From: Arenibacter aquaticus
Lineage (GTDB): Bacteria > Bacteroidota > Bacteroidia > Flavobacteriales > Flavobacteriaceae
Direction of reading: 5' to 3'
Assembly (NCBI RefSeq): GCF_003957295.1
Contig: NZ_RQPJ01000001.1
Location: 62,001-126,000 of the forward strand
Length of the DNA: 64,000 nt
Part shown: one piece after another, positions 26,919 through 36,181 of the stretch
Layout: each line of letters starts with the position of its first letter
How positions within the stretch are numbered: position 1 is the stretch's first letter
The notes under the pieces: model-generated
Seen by the model: the letters and a program-made list of their open reading frames with translations, nothing else
What the model was told of the DNA's origin: nothing
The model's database searches: none
Position numbers and translations under genes: made by a program

Positions 26919-27668
26919 TTATTTTTTGTGATCTGCCAACATATCAATCAAAGAGATTGACGAATCTTCCATATCATTAACAATACTGTCAATTTTTGCA
27001 ATGATATAATTGTAGAAAATCTGAAGGATAATCGCAGTAATAAGACCAAATACCGTTGTTAAAAGTGCAACCTGGATATCACCTGCAATAAGTGAAGCAC
27101 TCAAGTTACCAACCGCTGCAATTTTCTGGAAGGCCTGGATCATACCAATTACCGTACCCATGAAACCAAGCATAGGCGCAATGGCAATAAACAAGGACAA
27201 CCAAGATACGTTTTTCTCCAATTGACCCATTTGAACACCACCGTAAGCAACTACTGCTTTTTCAGCGGACTCGATGCTATCTCCAGCTCTTTCCAATCCT
27301 TGGTAGTAAATAGACGCAACAGGTCCTTTTGTATTTCTACAAACTTCCTTGGCAGCCTCAACACCTCCGGAAGCCAAGGCATCCTCTACTTGCTGTTGCA
27401 ATTTTGTTGTATTGGTCGTAGCAAGGTTTAAATAAATAATCCTTTCAATAGCTACCGCCAATCCTAAGATCAAACACAAAAGAACAATACCCATAAATCC
27501 GGCACCCCCTTGTATAAATTGCTCCTTAAGAACTTGGGTAAAACCTTTTTCCGCTGCTGGAGCTGCGTCTTGCAAAATGGCTGCAGCTGCAACAACTTTT
27601 GCACTTACTGTATTTGTACCTGCCACAAATAACCCAGCTGTTGCTAGGATAGAGAATAATCTTTTCAT
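26919..27668 (-). CDS. exbB: ExbB/TolQ/MotA-type proton channel protein
   Basis: 249 aa from ATG 27668. The TTG at 27677 is less likely because MKRLFSILATAGLF is the usual flavobacterial start. Three membrane helices are visible: about 55-75, then the long pair in SLFIAIAPMLGFMGTVIGMI and LTTVFGLITAIILQIFY, which form the channel. An N-terminal hydrophobic signal-like segment and an Ala-rich spacer precede them. ExbB pentamers surround ExbD and conduct protons to energise outer-membrane processes. It is the first gene of the exb unit; TATCTTTA lies in its upstream region. Confidence 0.92.
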   Translation of the reverse strand: MKRLFSILATAGLFVAGTNTVSAKVVAAAAILQDAAPAAEKGFTQVLKEQFIQGGAGFMGIVLLCLILGLAVAIERIIYLNLATTNTTKLQQQVEDALASGGVEAAKEVCRNTKGPVASIYYQGLERAGDSIESAEKAVVAYGGVQMGQLEKNVSWLSLFIAIAPMLGFMGTVIGMIQAFQKIAAVGNLSASLIAGDIQVALLTTVFGLITAIILQIFYNYIIAKIDSIVNDMEDSSISLIDMLADHKK

Positions 27669-27740
27669 TTCTTTCAAACTTAAATTTAGTTAGTTAATAG
27701 GGTTAAAGATAAAAAAATTTCACAATATAAAAATTAACAG

Positions 27741-27828
27741 CAGAGAGGAAGGGATTCGAACCCTCGATACCCTTTTGGGGTATACACACTTTCCAGGCGT
27801 GCGCCTTCGACCACTCGGCCACCTCTCT
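27741..27828 (-). tRNA. tRNA-Ser (anticodon GGA)
   Basis: Read on the minus strand it has an acceptor stem AGAGAGG/CCTCTCT with discriminator G, as serine tRNAs have, and a long variable arm TACCCC-AAAA-GGGGTA-like typical of type II tRNAs. The anticodon loop CTGGAAA gives GGA, reading UCC/UCU. The T loop is GTTCGAATC. No CCA is encoded, so it must be added after transcription. A possible promoter on the minus strand has TTG at 27884-27886 and a T-rich -7 at 27857-27864 with 19-base spacing. Confidence 0.95.
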
Positions 27829-27895
27829 AGTTGTTTCTTAACGGGCAGCCAAATAACAAAAAAAATATTAGTTAAAGAAATTTCAACTGTTATTT

Positions 27896-28921
27896 TTATT
27901 GCATTTCACCTCTTAAAGATGTTTCATATATGGTTTTGAACAACTTAGGAGAAACATTATTTCCAAGCAAATACATCAACTTGGTTATTGCAGCCTCAGT
28001 TGTAATATCCTTTCCATTAATCACTTGTAAGTTTTGAAGGTGTTTACTGGTCTCATAACGCCCCATTAAGACACTCCCTCCAGAACATTGTGTAACGTTT
28101 ACGATAAAAATATTTTTATCCATTGCTTTTTTTAGCTCGGATACAAACCAATCATCCGTTGGTGCGTTTCCAGAACCATAGGTCTCCAAAACCACTGCCT
28201 TTAAGTTAGGTGAATTTAAAACACTGTGCAACACAGATTGGGTAAAACCAGGAAATAGTTTCAAAATAACCACATTTTGATCCATTTCCTTATGAACTTT
28301 AAGTTTCTTGGCCTCATTGGGCCTAAAAAGATACTCCCCAAACACCTTTAGATGCACCCCTGATTCAATCAAGGGCGGATAATTAAGGGACGCAAAAGCC
28401 TGAAAATGCTCTGCATTGATTTTTGTAGTTCTATTGGCCCTGTACAATTTATATTCAAAATACAGACAAACCTCCCTCACCACCGGCTTATTATTCTTTT
28501 GCAAAGCTGCTATTTGAACCGAAGTAATTAAATTCTCCTTGGCATCTGTCCTAAGATCACCTATAGGCAATTGTGAGCCGGTAAAAACTACCGGTTTCTG
28601 TAAATTTTCCAGCATAAAACTCAAGGCCGAGGAGGTATAGCTCAAGGTATCACTCCCGTGAAGTACCACAAAACCGTCATGGCTGTCATAATGATCCTCA
28701 ATTATGCTGGCAATGTTCACCCAATTGTCAACATTCATATCGGACGAATCTATAGGGGTATCAAACGATACACTATCTATATCACAATCCAATTGATAAA
28801 GCTCAGGAATGTTCTTTTGAAGCTTCCCAAAATCGAACGCCTTTAAGGCCCCGGATTCGTAATCCTTGACCATACCTATGGTCCCCCCTGTATAAATAAG
28901 AAGAATTTTGCTTTTCTTCAC
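27896..28921 (-). CDS. ansA: Type I (cytoplasmic) L-asparaginase
   Basis: 341 aa from GTG 28921. Both asparaginase signatures are present: the N-terminal YTGGTIGM (nucleophile Thr about 14) and HGSDTLSYTSSALSF (second catalytic Thr). The absence of a signal peptide and the length fit cytoplasmic AnsA-type enzymes, which convert asparagine to aspartate and ammonia. The open frame extends to a TTG at 28984, just after the tatD stop, but those extra residues do not resemble the family start, which lies a few residues before KILLIYTGGT. It is transcribed after tatD. Confidence 0.9.
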   Translation of the reverse strand: MKKSKILLIYTGGTIGMVKDYESGALKAFDFGKLQKNIPELYQLDCDIDSVSFDTPIDSSDMNVDNWVNIASIIEDHYDSHDGFVVLHGSDTLSYTSSALSFMLENLQKPVVFTGSQLPIGDLRTDAKENLITSVQIAALQKNNKPVVREVCLYFEYKLYRANRTTKINAEHFQAFASLNYPPLIESGVHLKVFGEYLFRPNEAKKLKVHKEMDQNVVILKLFPGFTQSVLHSVLNSPNLKAVVLETYGSGNAPTDDWFVSELKKAMDKNIFIVNVTQCSGGSVLMGRYETSKHLQNLQVINGKDITTEAAITKLMYLLGNNVSPKLFKTIYETSLRGEMQ

Positions 28922-28987
28922 TGTACGTGCATTTATTACATATAAATAGGGCTGCCCAACCCGAACGACCCAAATAGCAGACAACGG

Positions 28988-29755
28988 CTAAACACCAAAT
29001 ATTTCCTTGGAGTTTGCGGTAGTAATGGCCGCCACCTCCTCCTTTTCCAGCCCATATAGGGCAGACATTTTATTGAGCACCTCAACCACATAAGAGCTTT
29101 CGTTCCGTTTACCTCTATAAGGTGTTGGGGCCAAATAGGGCGAATCGGTTTCCAAAACCATATGTTTTATATCCAATTCACTTAAAAAAGTATCAATTTT
29201 ACCATTTTTAAAGGTAAGAACACCCCCAATTCCCAGTTTCATATTATAGGAAATTGCCCTTCGGGCCTGTTCCAAGGTACCGGTAAAACAGTGAAAAATA
29301 CCGTAGAGCCCCTCTCCTTTTTCCTCCTCCAGAATTTCAAATATTTCATTAAAGCCATCCCTACAATGGATAACTATTGGATAGGAATACTTCTTGGCCA
29401 ATTGTATTTGACGTTTAAAAGCCAGCTGTTGCTCCTTTAGAAATGTCTTGTCCCAATACAGGTCGATTCCAATTTCACCAACCGCATAAAATTTTCTGGA
29501 TGCCAGCATCTGCTCCACATGCTGCAGTTCCTCCTCATAATTTTCCTTTACATGGGTAGGGTGCAGCCCCATCATCAAAAAAACATTATCCGGATAAAAA
29601 TTCTCCAATTCCAACATAGCATTGGTATAAGTAGAATCAATGGCAGGAACAAAAAAGCGTTTCACCCCTAATTCCATGGCCCTTTCAACAACCGCAGTGC
29701 GGTCCCCATCAAAAGCTTCACTATATAAATGGGTATGTGTATCAGTTATCAACAT
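28988..29755 (-). CDS. tatD: TatD family deoxyribonuclease / metal-dependent hydrolase
   Basis: 255 aa TIM-barrel hydrolase. Metal ligands are visible in DTHTHL near the N terminus, in AVGEIGIDLYWD, HCRDGF and FHCFTG, and in the C-terminal LETDSPYL. TatD enzymes are 3'-5' exonucleases involved in DNA quality control, and some act as D-aminoacyl-tRNA hydrolases. It heads the tatD-ansA pair. It is divergent from the retropepsin-like gene, whose start is only 39 bases away. Confidence 0.93.
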   Translation of the reverse strand: MLITDTHTHLYSEAFDGDRTAVVERAMELGVKRFFVPAIDSTYTNAMLELENFYPDNVFLMMGLHPTHVKENYEEELQHVEQMLASRKFYAVGEIGIDLYWDKTFLKEQQLAFKRQIQLAKKYSYPIVIHCRDGFNEIFEILEEEKGEGLYGIFHCFTGTLEQARRAISYNMKLGIGGVLTFKNGKIDTFLSELDIKHMVLETDSPYLAPTPYRGKRNESSYVVEVLNKMSALYGLEKEEVAAITTANSKEIFGV

Positions 29756-29771
29756 AGAACAAAAATAGGAT

Positions 29772-29779
29772 TATCTTTG
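29772..29779 (+). promoter_or_regulatory. -7 element of the retropepsin-like gene
   Basis: TATCTTTG fits TAnnTTTG and lies 15 bases ahead of the ATG at 29795. This argues against the longer ORF start at 29729. No well-spaced TTG is present. Confidence 0.35.
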
Positions 29780-29794
29780 ACAAAAAAAGCACAA

Positions 29795-30235
29795 ATGACC
29801 AGTCTTAAAAAATTTCTAAGCAAAAAAAACTACATTGCCATTCCACTGGTCCTTACGGCGACCAATCACTTTGAAATTACCGCAACCATCAATGGAATAA
29901 AAGGAAGGTTTATCCTGGACACCGGGGCATCAAACACCTGCATAGGACTTGATAAAATTGAATTTTTCAAGCTTAATTCCAAGGACTCCAAGATAAAAGC
30001 GGCTGGAGCGGGCGCTACCGAAATGCTCACCAAATTATCTACCAAAAACAGGATAGAACTGGGAGCATGGCATACAAAAAAGCAAAAAATTGTTCTTTTT
30101 GACCTGGTACACGTCAATCAGGCCCTTACCTCCCACAACGCGCTGCCCGTAGACGGTATAATTGGCGCCGACGTTCTAAAAAAGGGCAAGGCTATTATTG
30201 ATTACAAAAAAGCACGGCTTTACATAAAACAATAA
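29795..30235 (+). CDS. Retropepsin-like aspartic protease-fold protein
   Basis: 146 aa, the size of a single retropepsin lobe. The catalytic signature is FILDTGASNTCIG (D42-T43-G44-A45), and the second half contains the hydrophobic DGIIGADVL (family motif G-x-D-x-L), expected for a homodimeric aspartic protease. No signal peptide or membrane segment is visible, so it seems cytoplasmic. The upstream start at 29729 would overlap tatD and lies before the -7 element. Substrate unknown. Proteolysis is inferred from motif conservation only. Confidence 0.8.
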   Translation: MTSLKKFLSKKNYIAIPLVLTATNHFEITATINGIKGRFILDTGASNTCIGLDKIEFFKLNSKDSKIKAAGAGATEMLTKLSTKNRIELGAWHTKKQKIVLFDLVHVNQALTSHNALPVDGIIGADVLKKGKAIIDYKKARLYIKQ

Positions 30236-30268
30236 GACCTGCCAGAATAAAACATCCAGCAGGTCTTG
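30232..30268. terminator. Hairpin between convergent genes
   Basis: Arms AAGACCTGC (30234-30242) and GCAGGTCTT (30259-30267) enclose 16 bases. On the minus strand a moderately T-rich stretch follows, so it more likely terminates sucB. Confidence 0.55.
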
Positions 30269-30295
30269 AACCGTATACTCATTAACTTAGGCTAC

Positions 30296-31516
30296 TTACA
30301 TCTCCAAAGCCTTCTTCACATTGTTATCCATCAATAGTTCTTCCGGATTTTCCAAGGCTTCCTTAATAGCAACAAGGAACCCAACAGATTCCTTTCCATC
30401 TATTATTCTATGGTCATAGGACAATGCCACGTACATAATAGGTGCTATAGCAATGGCCCCATCCCTGGCAATTGGCCTTTCTACTATATTGTGCATCCCC
30501 AATATAGCACTTTGGGGAGGGTTGATAATTGGTGTAGACAACATAGAACCAAACACCCCTCCATTGGTAATGGTAAAGGTTCCACCCGTCATTTCATCTA
30601 CCGTTATCTCTCCTTCACGCGCTCTTATTGCCAACCTTTTTACTTCAGATTCCACTCCTCTAAAACTTAAGTTTTCCGCATTTCTGATCACGGGAACCAT
30701 AAGTCCTTTGGGTCCGGATACCGCTATACTGATATCACAAAAATCATAGGTGATCATTTCTTTCCCGTCTATCATGGAATTAACGGAAGGAAATAACTGC
30801 AAGGCCCTTATAACCGCTTTGGTAAAGAAGGACATAAATCCTAAACCTACACCGTGCTTGTTTTTAAAATCTTCTTTGTACTCACTTCTCAAGGCAAAAA
30901 TAGCCGACATGTCCACTTCGTTAAAGGTAGTAAGCATGGCCGTCTCATTTTTGGCCGCCACCAATCTTTCGGCAACCTTACGGCGCAGCATGGACAACTT
31001 GGTCCTGCTCTCGCCTCTGGATCCACCAGTAGGGGTACCCATGGAAGGAACAGCCTTAACGGCATCTTCCTTGGTTATCCTGCCATCCTTGCCGGTGCCT
31101 TTTATTGCGGAAGGATCCAATTCCCTTTCAGCAATAATCTTTTTTGCTGCAGGTGACGCAGTACCGGTGGCATAGGAGGTTTTTTCGGATTTTGTCTCGG
31201 CTGGTTTTTCCGCCGCCTTGGTTTCAGGTTTTTTCTCTTCCGATTTTTCTTCAGACTTGGCTGCTCCTTCAGGCTTGGATGCACTCGTATCTATTAAACA
31301 CACCACTGCACCCACGGCAACGGCATCCCCTACTTCGGCCTTTAAGGTTATAATTCCACTCTCCTCAGCAGGCAGTTCCAAGGTAGCCTTGTCCGAATCC
31401 ACTTCTGCTATTGCCTGATCTTTCTCCACATAATCCCCATCACTCACCAACCATTCTGCAATCTCTACTTCTGTAATGGATTCCCCTGGAGAAGGGACTT
31501 TCATTTCTAAAATCAT
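30296..31516 (-). CDS. sucB: Dihydrolipoyllysine succinyltransferase (E2 of 2-oxoglutarate dehydrogenase)
   Basis: 406 aa with three domains: the lipoyl domain (1-80) with the lipoylated K43 in [10 protein letters not shown]; after a Glu/Lys/Ala-rich linker, an E1/E3-binding domain ([22 protein letters not shown], about 118-150); and the acyltransferase core with the catalytic SYDHRIIDG (H369, D373). It transfers succinyl groups to CoA in the TCA cycle. It lies 83 bases after sucA. The E3 (lpd) gene is not in the window. Confidence 0.95.
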   Translation of the reverse strand: MILEMKVPSPGESITEVEIAEWLVSDGDYVEKDQAIAEVDSDKATLELPAEESGIITLKAEVGDAVAVGAVVCLIDTSASKPEGAAKSEEKSEEKKPETKAAEKPAETKSEKTSYATGTASPAAKKIIAERELDPSAIKGTGKDGRITKEDAVKAVPSMGTPTGGSRGESRTKLSMLRRKVAERLVAAKNETAMLTTFNEVDMSAIFALRSEYKEDFKNKHGVGLGFMSFFTKAVIRALQLFPSVNSMIDGKEMITYDFCDISIAVSGPKGLMVPVIRNAENLSFRGVESEVKRLAIRAREGEITVDEMTGGTFTITNGGVFGSMLSTPIINPPQSAILGMHNIVERPIARDGAIAIAPIMYVALSYDHRIIDGKESVGFLVAIKEALENPEELLMDNNVKKALEM

Positions 31517-31599
31517 GTTTTATAATTTTAATTTGTGTTTTGTCTAAACTCTATTTTTTTTATCTATCCTTTTAAAGATGCCACCCCGCACTGTCTATT

Positions 31600-34434
31600 T
31601 CAATTCTTGGAGCTATCCTTTTGTTCCTCCAATAGGGCATCAGGGTTCCTACCCATATTATTTTTGCTTATATCAAAAACATAGTCGATTACCTGCTGAT
31701 GGCGGCGTTTGGACCTAACCGCGCTACCTGCTGAGGGAGAGGCATAAAATCTTCTTGAGGCCACCCTTAGTTTATGCGCTTCACTAAAGTGCATTGTTAA
31801 GTGCCCCCAAGCGCCCATGTTCCTAGGCTCCTCTTGGGCCCACACCATGTCCTCTGCATTTTTATACTTCTCCATTATGGCCTTCATTTGTCTTGTAGGC
31901 ATAGGGAAGAGCTGCTCTACACGCACCAAGGCAACATCCTCTCTATTATTTTCCTCTTTAAAGGCCAACAAATCGTAATAAAACTTACCGGTACAGAACA
32001 CCAAACTCTTGATTTTGGCTACCTTGGCAGTTGCATCATCTATCACCTCTTGGAAGCCTCCTTCTGCAAATTCCTCTACCGTGGATACGGCCCTTGGATG
32101 CCTCAGCAAACTTTTGGGTGTAAATACTATTAAAGGCTTTCTAAAGTTTACCTTCATTTGCCTTCTCAATAAATGGAACATATTGGCCGGTGTGGTTACA
32201 TCGGCAATATACATATTGTCCCTAGCACACAGTTGTAGATAGCGCTCCATTCTGGCAGAGGAATGCTCCGCGCCCTGCCCTTCGTAACCATGGGGCAACA
32301 ACATTACCAATCCGTTCTGCAATTTCCATTTATCTTCCGCTGCAGAAATATATTGATCTATCATGATCTGGGCACCATTACTAAAATCCCCAAATTGTGC
32401 TTCCCAAATAGTTAGGGTATTGGGACTTGCCATGGCGTAACCATAGTCGAACCCTACCACCCCGTATTCAGACAAGAGAGAATTGTAAATCTGAAACCTA
32501 CCCTGATCTTCGGACAGGTGGTTCAACAACATTACTTCCTCTTCACTTTCCTCCACTTTCATAACTGCATGGCGGTGTGAAAATGTTCCTCTTTCCACGT
32601 CTTGACCAGACATGCGCACGCCATAACCTTCTTCCAATAAAGTACCGTACGCCAGTAACTCACCCATGGCCCAATCCAACGAATTGTTTTCAAAATACAT
32701 GGCCTTGCGATCCTTGACCAACTTCTCTACCTTACGCAAGAATTTCTTGTTCTTAGGCAGTTCTGTAAGTACTTTGGCTATTTTATCAAGCTTCTTTTTA
32801 TCATATTTGGTATCCACGGGATCCATCATCTCCCACTCCCGAACATGGGTAAACCCACTCCACTCGTCGGCCATAAAAGGCGTAATAATGGTCTTGTCCT
32901 CTTTTCTGGAATCTTCCAATTCCTCCTCCAAGGTAGCCTTGTATTCCCGCTCCAGCCCTTTTACATAATCTTCATCTATCACCCCCTCTTCAATAAGCTT
33001 CTGTGCATAGATATCCCTTGGATTTTTATGTTTAGCTATGGCCTTGTACAATTTTGGTTGCGTAAAGCGAGGTTCATCCCCTTCGTTATGACCATATTTC
33101 CTGTATCCCAACAAGTCCAAAAACACATCACGCTTAAAACGCATGCGGAACTCCAAGGCAAAAAGTGCGGCATGGACCACAGCTTCCGGATCGTCCGCAT
33201 TGATGTGGAGCACCGGGCTCAAGGTCACTTTTGCCACATCTGTACAGTAGGTAGAACTACGGGCATCCAAATAATTGGTTGTAAAACCTATTTGGTTGTT
33301 TACCACGATATGGATGGTACCATTGGTCTTATACCCATCCAAATTGGCCATTTGCACCACTTCATATACCAAACCTTGCCCAGCAATAGCTGCATCACCG
33401 TGTACCACAATAGGTAGCACCTTGGAGAAATCCTCTCCATAATGCGTATCCTGCTTGGCTCTGGCTATACCTTCCACAACTGCTCCAACAGTCTCCAAAT
33501 GAGACGGATTGGGCGCTATGTTCATTATAATCTTCTTACCATTATCCGTTTTCCTTCCTGAGGTCCACCCCAAATGGTATTTAACATCTCCATCAAAAAT
33601 CTCTTGTTCATAATCCTTGCCGTCAAACTCGCTAAAAATATCCTTGGCCTTCTTGCCAAAAATATTGGTCAGCACGTTTAGCCTTCCCCTATGGGCCATA
33701 CCCATAACAAATTGCTCCACGCCCATTTCAGCAGCCTGTTCCACAACGGCATCCAAGGCCGGTATCAACGACTCATTCCCTTCCAAGGAAAAACGCTTTT
33801 GCCCCACATATTTGGTATGCAAAAACCCTTCAAACGAAACAGCTTCGTTTAATTTTTTTAAGATATGCTTCTTTCTATCAGCATTAAATTTTGGATGGTT
33901 GTCATTAACATTCAACCAATTCTGGATCCACCCTACCCGTTCCGGGTTTCTGATATACATATATTCCACACCAATGGCATCACAATATATACTGGTAAGG
34001 TGGCTTATGATCTGCCTCAACGAGCTGGGACCTATACCCAAAATCTCCCCTGCAGTGAATACCGTATCCATATCCTCTTCCCCCAAACCAAAATTTTCCA
34101 AAGCCAAGGTTGGAAAATACTGTCTTCTTTCACGTACCGGATTGGTTTTGGTAAACAGGTGACCTCTAGTCCTATAACCATCTATTAAACGAACCACCTG
34201 AAATTCTTTCTGTAGGGTCTGGGGCACCTCTACTTCCTGTCCACCAGCTACGGGCAAACTTGCCATCTGGGTCCCTTCCAAAAATTCTTCCATGGAATTT
34301 TCCATGCCAAAATCAAATCCTTGAAAAAAAGCCCTCCAACTTGGCTCAACACTATCGGGATTAATTAAATACTTATCGTATAATTCTGCGAAATAAGAAG
34401 TATGCGCAGCGTTTAAAAAGGAATATTTATCCAT
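31600..34434 (-). CDS. sucA: 2-oxoglutarate dehydrogenase E1 component
   Basis: 944 aa from ATG 34434, which gives the family start MDKYSFLNAAHTSYFAELYD. The longer ORF start at 34461 is unlikely. Key regions are the N-terminal E2-binding stretch, SFEGFLHTKYVGQKRFSLEG, GMAHRGRLNVL, the TPP site VHGDAAIAGQG with NNQIGFTT, and the C-terminal pyrimidine-binding domain (FSHRHAVMKVEE, LLPHGYEGQGAEHSSARMERYLQL). It decarboxylates 2-oxoglutarate and passes the succinyl group to SucB. TATTTTTG on the minus strand (34470-34477) is a possible -7 element. Confidence 0.96.
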   Translation of the reverse strand: MDKYSFLNAAHTSYFAELYDKYLINPDSVEPSWRAFFQGFDFGMENSMEEFLEGTQMASLPVAGGQEVEVPQTLQKEFQVVRLIDGYRTRGHLFTKTNPVRERRQYFPTLALENFGLGEEDMDTVFTAGEILGIGPSSLRQIISHLTSIYCDAIGVEYMYIRNPERVGWIQNWLNVNDNHPKFNADRKKHILKKLNEAVSFEGFLHTKYVGQKRFSLEGNESLIPALDAVVEQAAEMGVEQFVMGMAHRGRLNVLTNIFGKKAKDIFSEFDGKDYEQEIFDGDVKYHLGWTSGRKTDNGKKIIMNIAPNPSHLETVGAVVEGIARAKQDTHYGEDFSKVLPIVVHGDAAIAGQGLVYEVVQMANLDGYKTNGTIHIVVNNQIGFTTNYLDARSSTYCTDVAKVTLSPVLHINADDPEAVVHAALFALEFRMRFKRDVFLDLLGYRKYGHNEGDEPRFTQPKLYKAIAKHKNPRDIYAQKLIEEGVIDEDYVKGLEREYKATLEEELEDSRKEDKTIITPFMADEWSGFTHVREWEMMDPVDTKYDKKKLDKIAKVLTELPKNKKFLRKVEKLVKDRKAMYFENNSLDWAMGELLAYGTLLEEGYGVRMSGQDVERGTFSHRHAVMKVEESEEEVMLLNHLSEDQGRFQIYNSLLSEYGVVGFDYGYAMASPNTLTIWEAQFGDFSNGAQIMIDQYISAAEDKWKLQNGLVMLLPHGYEGQGAEHSSARMERYLQLCARDNMYIADVTTPANMFHLLRRQMKVNFRKPLIVFTPKSLLRHPRAVSTVEEFAEGGFQEVIDDATAKVAKIKSLVFCTGKFYYDLLAFKEENNREDVALVRVEQLFPMPTRQMKAIMEKYKNAEDMVWAQEEPRNMGAWGHLTMHFSEAHKLRVASRRFYASPSAGSAVRSKRRHQQVIDYVFDISKNNMGRNPDALLEEQKDSSKN

Positions 34435-34538
34435 GAAAAAATATCTCTGTCTTTTGAACAAAATTTATTCAAAAATACAACATTTAGCATATCTAGGCTT
34501 ATCTTAGTCACGAATAATGGAAAAATATTACAATAATT

Positions 34539-35069
34539 ATGATAATTGCCCATTCCTTAAAAAAAAAGTTGGTTTTGAGTGTTTTTATGACAGCTTTGTG
34601 CTGCTTCGGTTTTGCGCAAACAACTCTTTCCAATCAAAACTTTTGGAAGAATGTGCGTTTTGGTGGTAATATAGGCCTCGGATTTGGCAATGACTCCTTT
34701 AATGCATCGGTCTCTCCCAACGCCATTTACCAGGCAAATGAATATGTAGGGCTTGGAGCCGGACTCAATTTTAATTATGCCAAATTCCGCAATGCAAAAT
34801 TTGCAGCTTATGGAGGCAGTCTTATATCCCTGATCAACCCAATTCGCGCCTTACAACTTTCAGCCGAGTTAGAACAGCTAAGGGTAGAACGTATACTAGA
34901 GCTGGACGGCGGGAATGTAGAAGAAAACTATTGGTCACCTGCCCTGTTCCTCGGAATTGGATATGGCAATAAAAATGTTACCGTGGGCATACGCTATGAT
35001 GTTTTGTACAACGATGAAAAAAGCATCTATGCAGACGCCCTAATGCCATTTGTAAGGGTTTATTTCTAA
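34539..35069 (+). CDS. Small outer-membrane beta-barrel-like protein
   Basis: 176 aa. A signal peptide (about 1-26, ending GFAQ) is followed by alternating amphipathic strands and a terminal aromatic strand (MPFVRVYF), typical of small outer-membrane barrels. Homologues in flavobacteria are often labelled alpha-ketoglutarate decarboxylase, apparently only because they sit next to sucA. Nothing in this sequence looks like a decarboxylase. It is divergent from sucA. Function unknown. Confidence 0.7.
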   Translation: MIIAHSLKKKLVLSVFMTALCCFGFAQTTLSNQNFWKNVRFGGNIGLGFGNDSFNASVSPNAIYQANEYVGLGAGLNFNYAKFRNAKFAAYGGSLISLINPIRALQLSAELEQLRVERILELDGGNVEENYWSPALFLGIGYGNKNVTVGIRYDVLYNDEKSIYADALMPFVRVYF

Positions 35070-35070
35070 T

Positions 35071-35427
35071 CTAGGAACCATACTCCTGCCTAAACCACAC
35101 TTTTTGCCACTCCCTTTTTAAAATTTCAAATGTAACCTGCTCCGAAATCTCCACTACATCCGTAGCTTCAATTGATTTTACCACCTTCTCCGGAACATCA
35201 ACAATATACAGCAGATTAAGGTAATCAGAGAATTTTTCCATAATTAAATAGTACACCTTCTCCAATACCCTTGTTTTTAATTCCACAGGGGTTATGCCAG
35301 GTGTAAAATCAACATACACATTGGCAAACACAAAATCTTTCTGTAGTTGGCTCACTAGATTCTGATAAAGGTCTTTATCCTCGGCATATTTGAGCAAGGC
35401 CGAGCTATTGGAGAAGTTTTTTACCAT
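35071..35427 (-). CDS. Conserved small protein of unknown function
   Basis: 118 aa, soluble, without signal peptide. The second half (VYYLIMEKFSDYLNLLYIVDVPEKVV) is helical and rich in aromatic residues. The composition and clean open frame resemble a genuine gene, and I recall similar short proteins in flavobacteria, but no domain is recognised. It is convergent with the preceding barrel gene, with one base between the stop codons. Confidence 0.65.
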   Translation of the reverse strand: MVKNFSNSSALLKYAEDKDLYQNLVSQLQKDFVFANVYVDFTPGITPVELKTRVLEKVYYLIMEKFSDYLNLLYIVDVPEKVVKSIEATDVVEISEQVTFEILKREWQKVWFRQEYGS

Positions 35428-35572
35428 ATCCTATTTACGGGATTAAATTTAAAATGGTTTTTTAACTCATCAAAAAACCTATTTTTTTTTAAATGGTAGC
35501 AACTAGGGCCTGTTTTATTTTGAACCACAGTATTAAATAACTACTAATTCCCTCTCTTCGCTACCTTGAACA

Positions 35573-36001
35573 TTAAAGGTCTCCTACTATCAAATTGGTC
35601 TCCCCATCCACTAAAAATACATGGCAACAATCAGCCCCCACCGTATAATTGGCATCCAACACCTGCTTATCGTCTAAATATCCCTTAAAGTTAATCTCAA
35701 TTTGCCTATTCCTATAGGTATTGGAATACTTATCACTGAATAAAGGATAGACCCCATTTTTAGCCATCAATTCAATCTCATTATCGGACCAGTCTGCGGT
35801 GATATCTGTTTCATTTGGCAATATCACCACGGAAAACATATCCAAGGCAACGGCATTACCCTCCCTATCCTTCACGTTTACCGTAATAGTTCTATATTCT
35901 TGGGTACAAGCTATATCAGCACAATCGGGTTGATCTTCTACGTCACTATCATTGCAATTAGATACAAGCAAAACAATTAATAGGCCAATCAAATATTTCA
36001 T
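35573..36001 (-). CDS. Small cysteine-containing lipoprotein
   Basis: 142 aa. The start MKYLIGLLIVLLVSNC is a short type II signal peptide with the lipid-bearing Cys16. The mature part holds CADIAC near its start and a DCC pair near the C terminus, suggesting disulfides in the envelope. The middle section is beta-rich (ITVNVKDREGNAVALD), like a small Ig- or carboxypeptidase-regulatory-type fold. No function can be assigned. It stands alone, with about 145 and 180 bases of spacer on either side. Confidence 0.6.
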   Translation of the reverse strand: MKYLIGLLIVLLVSNCNDSDVEDQPDCADIACTQEYRTITVNVKDREGNAVALDMFSVVILPNETDITADWSDNEIELMAKNGVYPLFSDKYSNTYRNRQIEINFKGYLDDKQVLDANYTVGADCCHVFLVDGETNLIVGDL

Positions 36002-36181
36002 TTTTCTCCTTTTTTTTTAGGATACAAAAACACCGGAGTGGTTGCTTGGACCATAAACCAATTGCCCAAAAAACAACCAAAAGAAGGTACTTTGCGGAAG
36101 ACCTTGGAAAAGGCTTTCCTTTATGCTACAGTAATGAAGGAGCAAGTCCCCTATTAATATTGCCCTGAGTAGAATTTTAAT

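Noticed and set aside
31102-31284. Lys/Pro/Arg-rich open frame on the sucB strand
   Set aside because: Out-of-frame reading of the Glu/Lys/Ala-rich linker of SucB.
32845-33417. 190 aa open frame opposite sucA
   Set aside because: Shadow of the conserved E1 gene; no signature or start context of its own.
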